Positions 45,596 to 54,083 of a stretch of 64,000 nt of DNA are shown one piece after another (within the stretch, counting starts at the first letter, position 1; the number at the start of each line of letters is the position of its first letter). Below the pieces are notes generated by a model. The model was not told the DNA's origin. It saw only the letters and a program-made list of their open reading frames with translations, and did no database searches. Origin of the DNA: Nocardia speluncae NBRC 108251 (GTDB lineage: Bacteria > Actinomycetota > Actinomycetes > Mycobacteriales > Mycobacteriaceae); NCBI RefSeq assembly GCF_001613245.1, contig NZ_BDBZ01000007.1, positions 62,001 through 126,000 of the forward strand, written 5' to 3'. A program made the position numbers and the translations under genes.

Positions 45596-47203
45596 ATGTT
45601 GCAGCAAGAGGCTCGCTATCAGGGCGGCCAGTCGATCGGACTCGCGGCGGGCTGGAGTCAGCGGCGGATCACCCCGCCGAGCCGCTTGTTCGGGGCCAAC
45701 GGATTGCGGACCGGGCCGGACGGGCGGATCTTTATCGCCCAGGTGACCGGAAGTCAGATCAGTGCCCTCGATATCGATACCGGTGCGATCGAAACCATCA
45801 GCGCGAAGGGCGGCGATATCGTCGCGCCCGACGATTGCGCGTTCGACCCGGACGGCAACCTGTATGCCACCGAGGTGATGGACGGCCGCGTGAGCGCCCG
45901 AAACGCCGACGGCACCACTCGCTTGCTGCGCGCGGATCTGCCCAGCGCCAACGGCATCACGGTGTATCAGGGCCGGTTGTTCGTCAACGAATGCCGGCCC
46001 GGCGGCCGGCTCATGGAACTGCCGCTCGACGGTGGCGCACCTCGGGTCCTGCTGGAAAATCTGGAACAGCCGAACGCCATGGAAGTGGGTCCCGACGGGC
46101 TGCTCTACTACCCGGTGATGGGGCTCAACGAGATCTGGCGGATCCATCCCGACGGCGGTGAACCCGAACGGGTCGCCGGGGACCTCGGCGTACCCGATTC
46201 GGTGAAATTCGATGCGGACGGATGCATCGTCTCCACCCAGGTCGCCTCGGGACAGGTGCTGCGGATCGACCCCCGCAACGGCGAGAAAACCGTCCTCGCC
46301 CAGCTCGACCCGGGCCTGGACAACTGCACCTTGGTGAACGGTCGGCTGTTCGTCTCCAACTTCACCGGTGAGATCACCGAGATCCGCGCCGACGGCACCA
46401 CCCGCACCACGCTGCCGGGCGGACTGAACTGGCCGCTGGATCTGACTGTCGGTCCGGACGGCACGTTGTTCGTTGCCGACGGTACCTACTTCTATGCGGT
46501 CGGTCCCGACGGGCTCGAAACCCTGGGGATGCTGTTCAGCCCGGGGTATCCGGGCTTCGTGCGGGGTGTGACGGCCGCCGGCCCGGGGGAGTTCCTCGTC
46601 GCGACTGCGGGCGGTCAGGTCGCCCGGTGGCGGCCCGCAAGCGGGGAGAGTGAATTCCTGGCGGGCGCCGACGCGCCGCTCGATCAGTTGTACGGGATCG
46701 AAGCCGGGCCCGGCGGAATTATCGTGACCACCGAGTTCGGCACCGGCCGGGTGCTCGGGCTGCGCGGCGACGGCGGAGCCGAGGTGCTGGCCGCCGGGCT
46801 GGACAAGCCGATCGGCATTGCGTTCACCGTGGACGGCACCTGCCTGGTCGCGGAATCCGGGGCGGGCCGGGTTGTCTCGGTGACCGCCGGGGGAGTGGAC
46901 ACCGTGGTGGACGGTCTCGACACCCCGCAGGGCCTGCTGATCCGCGGATCGCAGCTGCTGATCGTCGATTCCGGTGCCAAGAACCTGGTCGCGGTCGATC
47001 TGGAGACCACAGCGCGCGAGGTGCTCGCGTGGAACCTCCCGGTGGGTGCGCCGCCAGGAGTGACGCCGAAACCGCTGCTGGGTATGCCGCCCTTCTCCGG
47101 GCCACAGGGGCCGTTCGCGGGTATCGCGGCCGGCCCCGACGGGACCCTGTATATCGCCGCCGATGCCGAGGGCAGTGTGCTCGCATTCCGGAAGGACAGG
47201 TGA
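45596..47203 (+). CDS. SMP-30/gluconolactonase-like beta-propeller protein
   Basis: A 535-residue protein built of NHL/SMP-30 type blades, for example GANGLRTGPDGRIFIAQV, DCAFDPDGNLYATEVMDG, NAMEVGPDGLLYYPVMG and GIAAGPDGTLYIAADAEG. It is almost twice the size of a single six-bladed lactonase, so two propellers or a larger one are possible. There is no signal peptide, so it should act in the cytoplasm. ATG 45596 has GGGAG nine bases upstream. It is the first gene of the catabolic operon and may open a lactone produced by the BVMO. Confidence 0.8.
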   Translation: MLQQEARYQGGQSIGLAAGWSQRRITPPSRLFGANGLRTGPDGRIFIAQVTGSQISALDIDTGAIETISAKGGDIVAPDDCAFDPDGNLYATEVMDGRVSARNADGTTRLLRADLPSANGITVYQGRLFVNECRPGGRLMELPLDGGAPRVLLENLEQPNAMEVGPDGLLYYPVMGLNEIWRIHPDGGEPERVAGDLGVPDSVKFDADGCIVSTQVASGQVLRIDPRNGEKTVLAQLDPGLDNCTLVNGRLFVSNFTGEITEIRADGTTRTTLPGGLNWPLDLTVGPDGTLFVADGTYFYAVGPDGLETLGMLFSPGYPGFVRGVTAAGPGEFLVATAGGQVARWRPASGESEFLAGADAPLDQLYGIEAGPGGIIVTTEFGTGRVLGLRGDGGAEVLAAGLDKPIGIAFTVDGTCLVAESGAGRVVSVTAGGVDTVVDGLDTPQGLLIRGSQLLIVDSGAKNLVAVDLETTAREVLAWNLPVGAPPGVTPKPLLGMPPFSGPQGPFAGIAAGPDGTLYIAADAEGSVLAFRKDR

Positions 47204-47210
47204 AACAACC

Positions 47211-48056
47211 ATGACCGGTGAATTCTTCGGACTCGACGGGCGCGTGGTGATCGTGTCCGGTGCGGGCGGCGGCGGGATCGGGACCGCCGTGACGAGACTG
47301 GTCGCGCAGGCCGGAGCCACTGTGCTCGGTGTCAGCCGGGGGGCGGAAAACTTGGCGAAACATGTGGAACCGCTTGCGGGCGGGGGATTGAAGGTCGTCC
47401 CCGTGCAGGCCGATGCCGCCACCGATGAAGGTGTCGCCACCGTACTCGAGGCCGCGCGGCAGGCCGACGGTGACCTCTACGGCCTGGTGAATATCGCCGG
47501 TGGTGCCGCGCCCGCCACCTGGATGCCCGCCACCCGGGTGACGCGTGACGACTGGCGGGCCCTGTTCGCGCAGAACCTCGAATCGATGTTCTTCATGAGT
47601 CAGGCGGTGGCCGCGGAGATAAAAGCGGCAGGCCGGCCGGGTGCGATCGTCTCGCTGTCGTCTATCAGCGGGATGAACACCGCGCCCTTCCATATCGCCT
47701 ACGGCACCGCGAAAGCCGCGCTCGTCGCCGCGACCCGAACGATGGCGGTCGAACTGGCCCTCAGCGATATCCGGGTGAACGCGATCGCGCCCGGTGTCAC
47801 CGAAACTCCGGCTTCGGGAACCTATGTGGACGAGGACGTCGAGCGCGATCGCACCGCAATCGCCATGGGGCGCCGCGGCCGGCCCGAAGAGCAGGCGGGC
47901 GCCGTGCTGTTCCTGCTCTCCCAGCTGTCGTCCTATATCACCGGGCAGACGATCCTGGTCGACGGCGGGCTCAACTTGAAATGGACCCATCTGGGCGCCG
48001 ACAACACCTCGCTGTTCCTGAAGGACGAGGGCTTCCGCGCCGCCATCACCAGCTGA
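47211..48056 (+). CDS. SDR family oxidoreductase
   Basis: A 281-residue short-chain dehydrogenase with a cofactor loop written SGAGGGGIGTAV (glycine-rich, slightly unusual), NIAGGAA, catalytic Ser in SLSSISG, YGTAKAAL with the catalytic Tyr and Lys, and the C-terminal ITGQTILVDGGL. It starts 7 bases after the lactonase-like gene. It probably oxidises a ring alcohol or diol formed by the Rieske oxygenase that follows. Confidence 0.88.
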   Translation: MTGEFFGLDGRVVIVSGAGGGGIGTAVTRLVAQAGATVLGVSRGAENLAKHVEPLAGGGLKVVPVQADAATDEGVATVLEAARQADGDLYGLVNIAGGAAPATWMPATRVTRDDWRALFAQNLESMFFMSQAVAAEIKAAGRPGAIVSLSSISGMNTAPFHIAYGTAKAALVAATRTMAVELALSDIRVNAIAPGVTETPASGTYVDEDVERDRTAIAMGRRGRPEEQAGAVLFLLSQLSSYITGQTILVDGGLNLKWTHLGADNTSLFLKDEGFRAAITS

Positions 48057-48114
48057 CCACCGAAATGTATTGCACCGACACCGATTGTCCCCGGACCCGG
48101 GGTGGGAGAACGCC

Positions 48115-48225
48115 ATGAGCGAGCGCAGCGAGCGATCAATAAATACAGCCGAGCCCTCGCTCGTGCCGGAGCGAAGCGGAGGCATGAGCGAGCGCAGCGA
48201 GCGATCAATCAATACAGCCGAGCCC
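48115..48225 (+). repeat. Duplicated 42-bp element at the start of the Rieske gene
   Basis: Two 42-bp copies (48115-48156 and 48184-48225) differ at one base and each begin with ATG. They encode SERSERSINTAEP twice in frame, separated by 27 bases. The core GAGCGAGCGCAGCGAGCG is a repetitive sequence I associate with gene starts in nocardioform genomes. It appears to be a small mobile or recombined element that has been captured as coding sequence. Confidence 0.7.
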
Positions 48226-49587
48226 GTCGACGATATCGCCACGAACACCGACCCCTTGTCCGCGCCGATGACGATCGGGGTGCAGGCCTACCTCAGTCCC
48301 GAATACGTGAAAGACGAACGCGACAAGTTGTGGCGCAAGGTCTGGCAGCAGGTGGGCCGGGTCGAGGAGATCCCGCGGGTGGGCGATTACCTCACCTACG
48401 AAATCCTCGACGATTCGATCATCATCGTGCGTACCGCCGCGGACACGATCCGCGCCTATCACAATGTGTGTGCGCATCGCGGTCGCAAACTGGTCGACAC
48501 CCCGCCGGGCCAGCGCAATGCCAAGGGGCAGAAGAAGCAGTTCGTCTGCGGGTTCCACGGCTGGCGATACGACCTCGAGGGCCGCAACACCTTCGTTCCC
48601 GAACGCGAAGATTGGCCGTGCGGACTCACCGAACGCAACGACGGACTGGTCGACGTACATGTCGACACCTGGGGCGGCTGGATCTTCGTCAACCTGGATC
48701 CGAATCCCCCGGAAACCCTGCTGGAATACCTGGAGCCGGCCGCGACTCTGCTCGATCCGTTCCAGTTGCAGAACATGCGCTACCGGTGGCGGCGGTGGCT
48801 GGTGTTCGACTGCAACTGGAAGGTCGCCCTGGAGGCCTTCATGGAGACCTACCACGTGCCCTACACCCATCCGGAGTTCATGAACTTCGGCATGTTCCTG
48901 GGCTGGGCGCGGGCACAGGGCAAACACAGCAATATCGGCTACGACGCACCGAAGGGCCAAGAGGAGAGCCAGGGCAAGATCCGCCTCGGTCACGGCCCCG
49001 ACGCCCGCATATCGACGATCGAACTGCAGAATTTCACGTGGGAGAACGCTAATACCAACACCACCTGGACCATGGTGGAGGCGGCGCGGCGGCTGACCGA
49101 AGAACTTCCCGAGGGCACACCGGCTCCGGAGGTCATGCAGCATTGGCTGGCCTCGGCACGCGCCACCGACGAGGCGCGCGGAGTCATCTGGCCGACTGTC
49201 ACGCCGGCCGATGTCGCGGCCGCCGGTACCGCGTGGCAGATATTCCCGAACTTCCAGATCGGGCAGGCGGTCAACAATATGCTCTGCTACAGCGCGCGAC
49301 CCTACGGCTACGACCCGGACAAATGCATTTTCGAGGCTGCGGTCTACGAACTGTTCCCGGAAGGCGAAGCGCCGGAGACGGAATGGATCCACACCCCGCA
49401 GGACGATCCGGGCTGGCGCACCGTGCTGCCGCAGGATTTCGACAATATGGCGGCCGTCCAGCAGGGAATGAAATCCGCCGGGTTCTCCGGCCCGAAACCG
49501 AATCCGTATCGCGAGCGCAGTGTCGTCAACCTGCATCACAACCTCGCGAAGTACATGGGCACCGGCGCACCGCGTGACCTCACCTGA
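48115..49587 (+). CDS. Rieske 2Fe-2S aromatic-ring-hydroxylating oxygenase, alpha subunit
   Basis: A 490-residue oxygenase. The Rieske ligands are C119-x-H121 and C145-x2-H148 with 23 residues between the pairs, longer than the usual 15-17. The mononuclear iron site is in ETYHVPYTHPE (H-x4-H). GGGAG six bases before ATG 48115 sets the start, which includes the duplicated SERSERSINTAEP leader; the family fold begins near MTIGVQAYLSPEY at about residue 52. It needs a ferredoxin and reductase, which are not coded nearby. It probably hydroxylates the ring of the operon's substrate. Confidence 0.9.
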   Translation: MSERSERSINTAEPSLVPERSGGMSERSERSINTAEPVDDIATNTDPLSAPMTIGVQAYLSPEYVKDERDKLWRKVWQQVGRVEEIPRVGDYLTYEILDDSIIIVRTAADTIRAYHNVCAHRGRKLVDTPPGQRNAKGQKKQFVCGFHGWRYDLEGRNTFVPEREDWPCGLTERNDGLVDVHVDTWGGWIFVNLDPNPPETLLEYLEPAATLLDPFQLQNMRYRWRRWLVFDCNWKVALEAFMETYHVPYTHPEFMNFGMFLGWARAQGKHSNIGYDAPKGQEESQGKIRLGHGPDARISTIELQNFTWENANTNTTWTMVEAARRLTEELPEGTPAPEVMQHWLASARATDEARGVIWPTVTPADVAAAGTAWQIFPNFQIGQAVNNMLCYSARPYGYDPDKCIFEAAVYELFPEGEAPETEWIHTPQDDPGWRTVLPQDFDNMAAVQQGMKSAGFSGPKPNPYRERSVVNLHHNLAKYMGTGAPRDLT

Positions 49588-49626
49588 CCCGGCGCCGCCG
49601 GGCCGATCCACCACCGAGGATTCCGA

Positions 49627-51450
49627 ATGAACAACTGCGCACCCACGCAGACCCCCGAGATCGACCAAGCCGCGTTACGGGCCAAGTATCTGGCCGAACG
49701 CGATAAGCGGCTGCGATCGGAAGGGCAACAGCAGTACGTCGCCAGCGAAGACGGGTTCGCCGAGGTCTTCGAAGGCGACCCGTACACTCCGGTGACACCG
49801 CGCGAACCCTGCACCGAGGAAGTTGATGTGGTGGTCCTCGGCGGGGGCTGGGCCGGTTTGACCGCGGGCGCTCGGCTCACCCAGGCCGGCGTCGAGGATT
49901 TCCGGATCATCGAACTGGCCGGCGATTTCGGCGGCGCCTGGTACTGGAACCGCTACCCCGGTATCCAATGCGATTCCGACGCCTACTGCTACCTGCCGCT
50001 GCTCGAGGAAACCGGGTACATCCCGACCCAGAAGTACGCCTTCGGCGACGAATGTTTCGAGCACGCCCAGCGTATCGGGAAACATTTCGGACTGTACGAG
50101 AAGGCGATCTTCTCGACGATGACGAAATCGCTGGAATGGGATGAGGCGCTGCGGCGCTGGCGGATCGGCACCAATCGCGACGACCGGATCCTGGCCCGGT
50201 TCGTCGTGATGGCGCAGGGCCCGTTCAACAAGCCGAAGCTGCCCGGAATCCCGGGGATCAACGATTTCACCGGGCACACCTTCCATTCCGCCCGCTGGGA
50301 TTACGAATACACCGGTGGTGATATGCGTGGTGGCCTGACCGGTTTGGCGGACAAGAAGGTCGCGGTGATCGGAACCGGCGCCAGCGGGATCCAGATCATT
50401 CCGCATATCGCCCGGTCGGCCGAGCATCTGTATGTTTTCCAGCGCACCCCGTCCTATATCAACGAGCGCGGAAATGTCCCGACCGATCCGGAATGGGCGA
50501 AATCGCTGCAGCCCGGCTGGCAGCTGGAACGGCGCCGCAATTTCCACACCGCCGCGTTCGAGGCGTTCGCGCCCGGCCAGCCGGATCTGGTGTGCGACGG
50601 CTGGACCGAGGTCAGCCGGAATGTGCAGGCCTACCTGGACGAAACCGGCAGCTGGGCGGAGGTGACCCCGGAGAAATTCATGGAGATCCGGGAGAACCAG
50701 GACTACCGGGCGATGGAGCGGGTCCGGCAGCGGGTGGACGAGATCGTCGATGATCCGGCGACCGCGGCAGCGCTCAAACCGTATTACCGATTCCTGTGCA
50801 AGCGGCCTTGTTTCAACGACGAATACCTGCCGACCTATAACCGCCCGAATGTCACCCTGGTCGACGTATCTAAGACCAAGGGTGTCGAGCGGATCACCGC
50901 CACAGGCGTCGTGGCCGACGGTGTGGAACATGAAGTGGACTGTCTCATCTTCGCCAGCGGATTCGAGATCACCACCGATCTGGATCGCCGCTACGGTATC
51001 CACCCGTTCACCGGCCGCGACGGGTTGTCGCTCTATGAGCATTGGGCGGAAGGCTACCGGACCTTGCACGGCCTCACCAGTAACGGTTTCCCGAATATTT
51101 TCTTCACCGGGTTCGTGCAAGGCGGGGTGACCGCCAGCACCACCGATATGTTCGATCAGCAGGCCACCCATGCCGCCTACATCATCGGTGAAGCGCTGAA
51201 CCGGGACGCGAATGTCGTGGAACCGACCCCGGACGCTGTCGAAGGGTGGTGCGCCACTATCAAGGACACCGCCGTCGACAACAGTAATTTCCAGCGTGAG
51301 TGCACGCCGGGTTACTACAACAACGAGGGCGAGCAGAACATCCGTTCCCATCTGGGCGAACCGTATTGGCCGGGCTTCTACGCCCTGGAGGAGCTGTTGC
51401 AGGAATGGCGCGGTACCGGCCGCCTCGAGGGTCTGGCTTTGGGCAAATGA
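49627..51450 (+). CDS. Flavin-containing Baeyer-Villiger-type monooxygenase
   Basis: A 607-residue FAD/NADPH monooxygenase. The FAD loop is GGGWAG (residues 72-77), the Baeyer-Villiger fingerprint FTGHTFHSARWD starts at residue 214 and the NADPH loop GTGASG follows. The PTQKYAFGDECFEHAQRIGK region is as in steroid and cyclic ketone BVMOs. It inserts oxygen next to a ketone, giving an ester or lactone; the lactonase-like gene upstream would suit the product. A 100-residue N-terminal extension is usual in this long subgroup. Confidence 0.9.
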   Translation: MNNCAPTQTPEIDQAALRAKYLAERDKRLRSEGQQQYVASEDGFAEVFEGDPYTPVTPREPCTEEVDVVVLGGGWAGLTAGARLTQAGVEDFRIIELAGDFGGAWYWNRYPGIQCDSDAYCYLPLLEETGYIPTQKYAFGDECFEHAQRIGKHFGLYEKAIFSTMTKSLEWDEALRRWRIGTNRDDRILARFVVMAQGPFNKPKLPGIPGINDFTGHTFHSARWDYEYTGGDMRGGLTGLADKKVAVIGTGASGIQIIPHIARSAEHLYVFQRTPSYINERGNVPTDPEWAKSLQPGWQLERRRNFHTAAFEAFAPGQPDLVCDGWTEVSRNVQAYLDETGSWAEVTPEKFMEIRENQDYRAMERVRQRVDEIVDDPATAAALKPYYRFLCKRPCFNDEYLPTYNRPNVTLVDVSKTKGVERITATGVVADGVEHEVDCLIFASGFEITTDLDRRYGIHPFTGRDGLSLYEHWAEGYRTLHGLTSNGFPNIFFTGFVQGGVTASTTDMFDQQATHAAYIIGEALNRDANVVEPTPDAVEGWCATIKDTAVDNSNFQRECTPGYYNNEGEQNIRSHLGEPYWPGFYALEELLQEWRGTGRLEGLALGK

Positions 51451-52373
51451 GGGAGGCGGGCCCGGAGAAGAGGTTCGACGGCCGGGTGGCCGTCGTCACC
51501 GGAGCCGGTCGCGGGCTGGGGCGGGCCTACGCGCTGCTGCTCGGCGCGCGTGGCGCGAAAGTCGTGGTCAACGATATCGGCGGTGGTATCCCGGGCGGTG
51601 ATGCCGATGCCGGGGTGGCCGGTGGTGTGGCCGCCGAGATCCGGGACGCCGGTGGGGAAGCGATCTCGAATACCGATTCGGTGGCGAGCCCCGAAGGCGG
51701 CCGCGCGATCATCGACACGGCGCTCGACACCTATGGCCGCATCGATATCCTCATCCACAATGCCGGCAACGTCCGCTATGCGCCGCTGACCGAAATGACC
51801 TACGAGGATTTCGATTCCGTCCTCGACGTGCATCTACGGGGTGCTTTCCATATGGTTCGCGCGGCATTCCCGGTGATGCGCGAAGCCGGCTACGGCCGGG
51901 TGGTTCTGACCTCCTCGATCGGCGGACTGTACGGCAACCGGAATGTTGCGAATTACGCTGTCGCCAAAGCCGGTGTGATCGGATTGTCGAATGTGGTCGC
52001 CCTCGAGGGGGCCGAACACGGAGTGAAATCCAATGTGATCGTGCCCGCGGCGGTGACCCGGCTGGCCGACGGGCTGGATACCTCGAAGTACCCGCCGATG
52101 GAACCCGAGCTGGTTGCCCCGGCCGTGGGCTGGCTGGCCCACGAATCCTGCACGATCAGCGGCGAGATGCTGGTCGCGCTGGCAGGCCGGATGGCACGGG
52201 CATATATCGCGGAAACCCCCGGCGTCTACCGGCCGCAATGGTCGATCGAGGACGTCGGCGAACAGATCGACGACATACGCGATACCGCCGATTCGTGGTT
52301 GCTACCGGTGGTGCCTTCCGCACACAGCGACCATATCGGCCGGAGTTTCGCAATGGCCATGGGAGGACAGTGA
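51447..52373 (+). CDS. SDR family oxidoreductase, MFE-2/17beta-HSD4-like
   Basis: A 308-residue short-chain dehydrogenase with VVTGAGRGLGRAYALLLGAR, NDIGGGIPG, HNAGNVRYAP, SSIGGLYGNRNVANYAVAKAG (catalytic Ser, Tyr, Lys) and a C-terminal extension. The pattern resembles the dehydrogenase domain of the multifunctional beta-oxidation enzyme. ATG 51447 overlaps the BVMO stop. A 3-hydroxyacyl-CoA or cyclic alcohol substrate is likely. Confidence 0.87.
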   Translation: MREAGPEKRFDGRVAVVTGAGRGLGRAYALLLGARGAKVVVNDIGGGIPGGDADAGVAGGVAAEIRDAGGEAISNTDSVASPEGGRAIIDTALDTYGRIDILIHNAGNVRYAPLTEMTYEDFDSVLDVHLRGAFHMVRAAFPVMREAGYGRVVLTSSIGGLYGNRNVANYAVAKAGVIGLSNVVALEGAEHGVKSNVIVPAAVTRLADGLDTSKYPPMEPELVAPAVGWLAHESCTISGEMLVALAGRMARAYIAETPGVYRPQWSIEDVGEQIDDIRDTADSWLLPVVPSAHSDHIGRSFAMAMGGQ

Positions 52374-52376
52374 ATT

Positions 52377-54083
52377 ATGACGGTCAAGGTTTACGAACGG
52401 ATACTGGATCTCTTCGAGGCCGAAGGTATCGACACGATTTTCGGCATCCCCGACCCGAACTTCGTGCACCTCTTCCATCTGGCCGACGAACGCGGCTGGA
52501 ATGTGGTGTCCCCGCACCACGAGGAATCGGCGGGTTTCATGGCCGAGGCGGTATCCCGGATGACCGGTAAGGCCGCCGTCTGTATCGGCACCCTCGGTCC
52601 CGGTATGGCGAATATGGCGGGCGCGATGATGTGCGCCAAGGTGGAGAATTCGCCGGTGATCTTCCTGGGCGGGCAGCGCGCGCGGATCACCGAACAGCGA
52701 GTACGCCGCGGGCGGATCCAGTTCGTGAAACAGTCCGGGCTGCTGGAACCCTCGGTGAAGTACGCGGCGAGTATCGAATACGCCGACCAGACCGACGAGA
52801 TCATCCGCGAAGGCCTGCGCAAGGCGCTGACCGGTGTACCCGGCCCGGTGTACATCGAATACCCGTCGCATGTCATCCAGGAGGAGCTCGACGTTGCGGC
52901 GCCGCTGCCGCCGCACCGCTACCGGCTGGTCGGGCAGACGGCCGGTCAGGACAAGATCGACGAGGCCGCCGAGCTCATCCGGCAGGCGAAACAGCCGGTT
53001 CTGCTGGTCGGGCACGGGGTGCACACCTCCCGCGCCGGTGCCTCGGTGAAGGAACTCGCCGATCTCATGGCCTGCCCGGTCGTACAGACCTCGGGCGGTA
53101 CCTCCTTCATCGAAGGTCTGGAGGACCGCACATTCCCGTACGGTTTCTCGCCGTCCGCGGTGGAAGCCGTCGTGCAATCGGATCTGTGCCTGGCCATCGG
53201 CACCGAACTCGGCGAACCGGTGCACTACGGCCGGGGCCGGCACTGGCTGGCGAACGAAGCCGTCCGGAAATGGGTGCTGATCGAACAGGACCCCACCGCT
53301 ATCGGGGTCAACCGTCCCATCGATGTACCGCTGGTCGGTGATCTGCGTGCCGTCGTGCCCCAGCTCTCCGCAGCCCTGAAGAACACTCCGCGCGCCGCCA
53401 CCCCGGAACTGGCCCGCTGGATCGAACAGGACGCCACCCGGCTGGCCGAACTCGCCGAATCCGCGCCCTCCGGAATGTCGCCGGTGCATCCGGCCCGCCT
53501 GGTCGTGGAGGCCACCAAGGATTTCCCCGCCGACGGGATCCTGGTCCGCGACGGCGGGGCCACCACGATCTTCGGCTGGACCTACACACAGTGCAAACCA
53601 CACGATGTGGTCTGGAACCAGAACTTCGGGCACCTCGGCACCGGTCTGCCTTACGCGGTCGGGGCCTCGGTGGCCGACGGCGGTGAACGGCCGGTCCTGC
53701 TGATCACCGGCGACTCCTCGTTCCAGTTCCAGATCGCCGAACTGGAAACAGCTGCCCGGCTGAAGCTTCCGCTCGTCACCGTAGTCGCGGTCGACTACGC
53801 GTGGGGTCTCGAAGTGGGCGTCTACAAGCGCACTTTCGGTCAGGGCTCCCGGGAAACCGCGGTGCACTGGAGTAAAGAGACCCGGCTCGACAAGGTCGCC
53901 GAGGGGTTCGGCTGCTACGGCGAATATGTCGACACCGACGCCGAGATCGCGCCCGCCATCAAACGTGCCTTCGCCAGTGGAAAACCCGGCGTCATCCACG
54001 TGGCGGTGGATCCGAAGGCCAATTCCGAAGAAATGCCGAGCTACGACGAGTTCCGCACCTGGTACGCGGAAGGAATGCAGTGA
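52377..54083 (+). CDS. Thiamine diphosphate-binding enzyme, acetolactate synthase-like
   Basis: A 568-residue ThDP enzyme with the three-domain layout. The activating glutamate is Glu49 in SPHHEESAGFMAEA, followed by CIGTLGPGMAN. In the C-terminal ThDP motif GDSS...VVAVDYAWG the usual NN pair is replaced by DY. It could be a 2-oxoacid decarboxylase or a carboligase. The adjoining aldehyde dehydrogenase suggests an aldehyde product, so decarboxylase is preferred. It lies 3 bases after the SDR and overlaps the ALDH start (TGATG). Confidence 0.87.
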   Translation: MTVKVYERILDLFEAEGIDTIFGIPDPNFVHLFHLADERGWNVVSPHHEESAGFMAEAVSRMTGKAAVCIGTLGPGMANMAGAMMCAKVENSPVIFLGGQRARITEQRVRRGRIQFVKQSGLLEPSVKYAASIEYADQTDEIIREGLRKALTGVPGPVYIEYPSHVIQEELDVAAPLPPHRYRLVGQTAGQDKIDEAAELIRQAKQPVLLVGHGVHTSRAGASVKELADLMACPVVQTSGGTSFIEGLEDRTFPYGFSPSAVEAVVQSDLCLAIGTELGEPVHYGRGRHWLANEAVRKWVLIEQDPTAIGVNRPIDVPLVGDLRAVVPQLSAALKNTPRAATPELARWIEQDATRLAELAESAPSGMSPVHPARLVVEATKDFPADGILVRDGGATTIFGWTYTQCKPHDVVWNQNFGHLGTGLPYAVGASVADGGERPVLLITGDSSFQFQIAELETAARLKLPLVTVVAVDYAWGLEVGVYKRTFGQGSRETAVHWSKETRLDKVAEGFGCYGEYVDTDAEIAPAIKRAFASGKPGVIHVAVDPKANSEEMPSYDEFRTWYAEGMQ

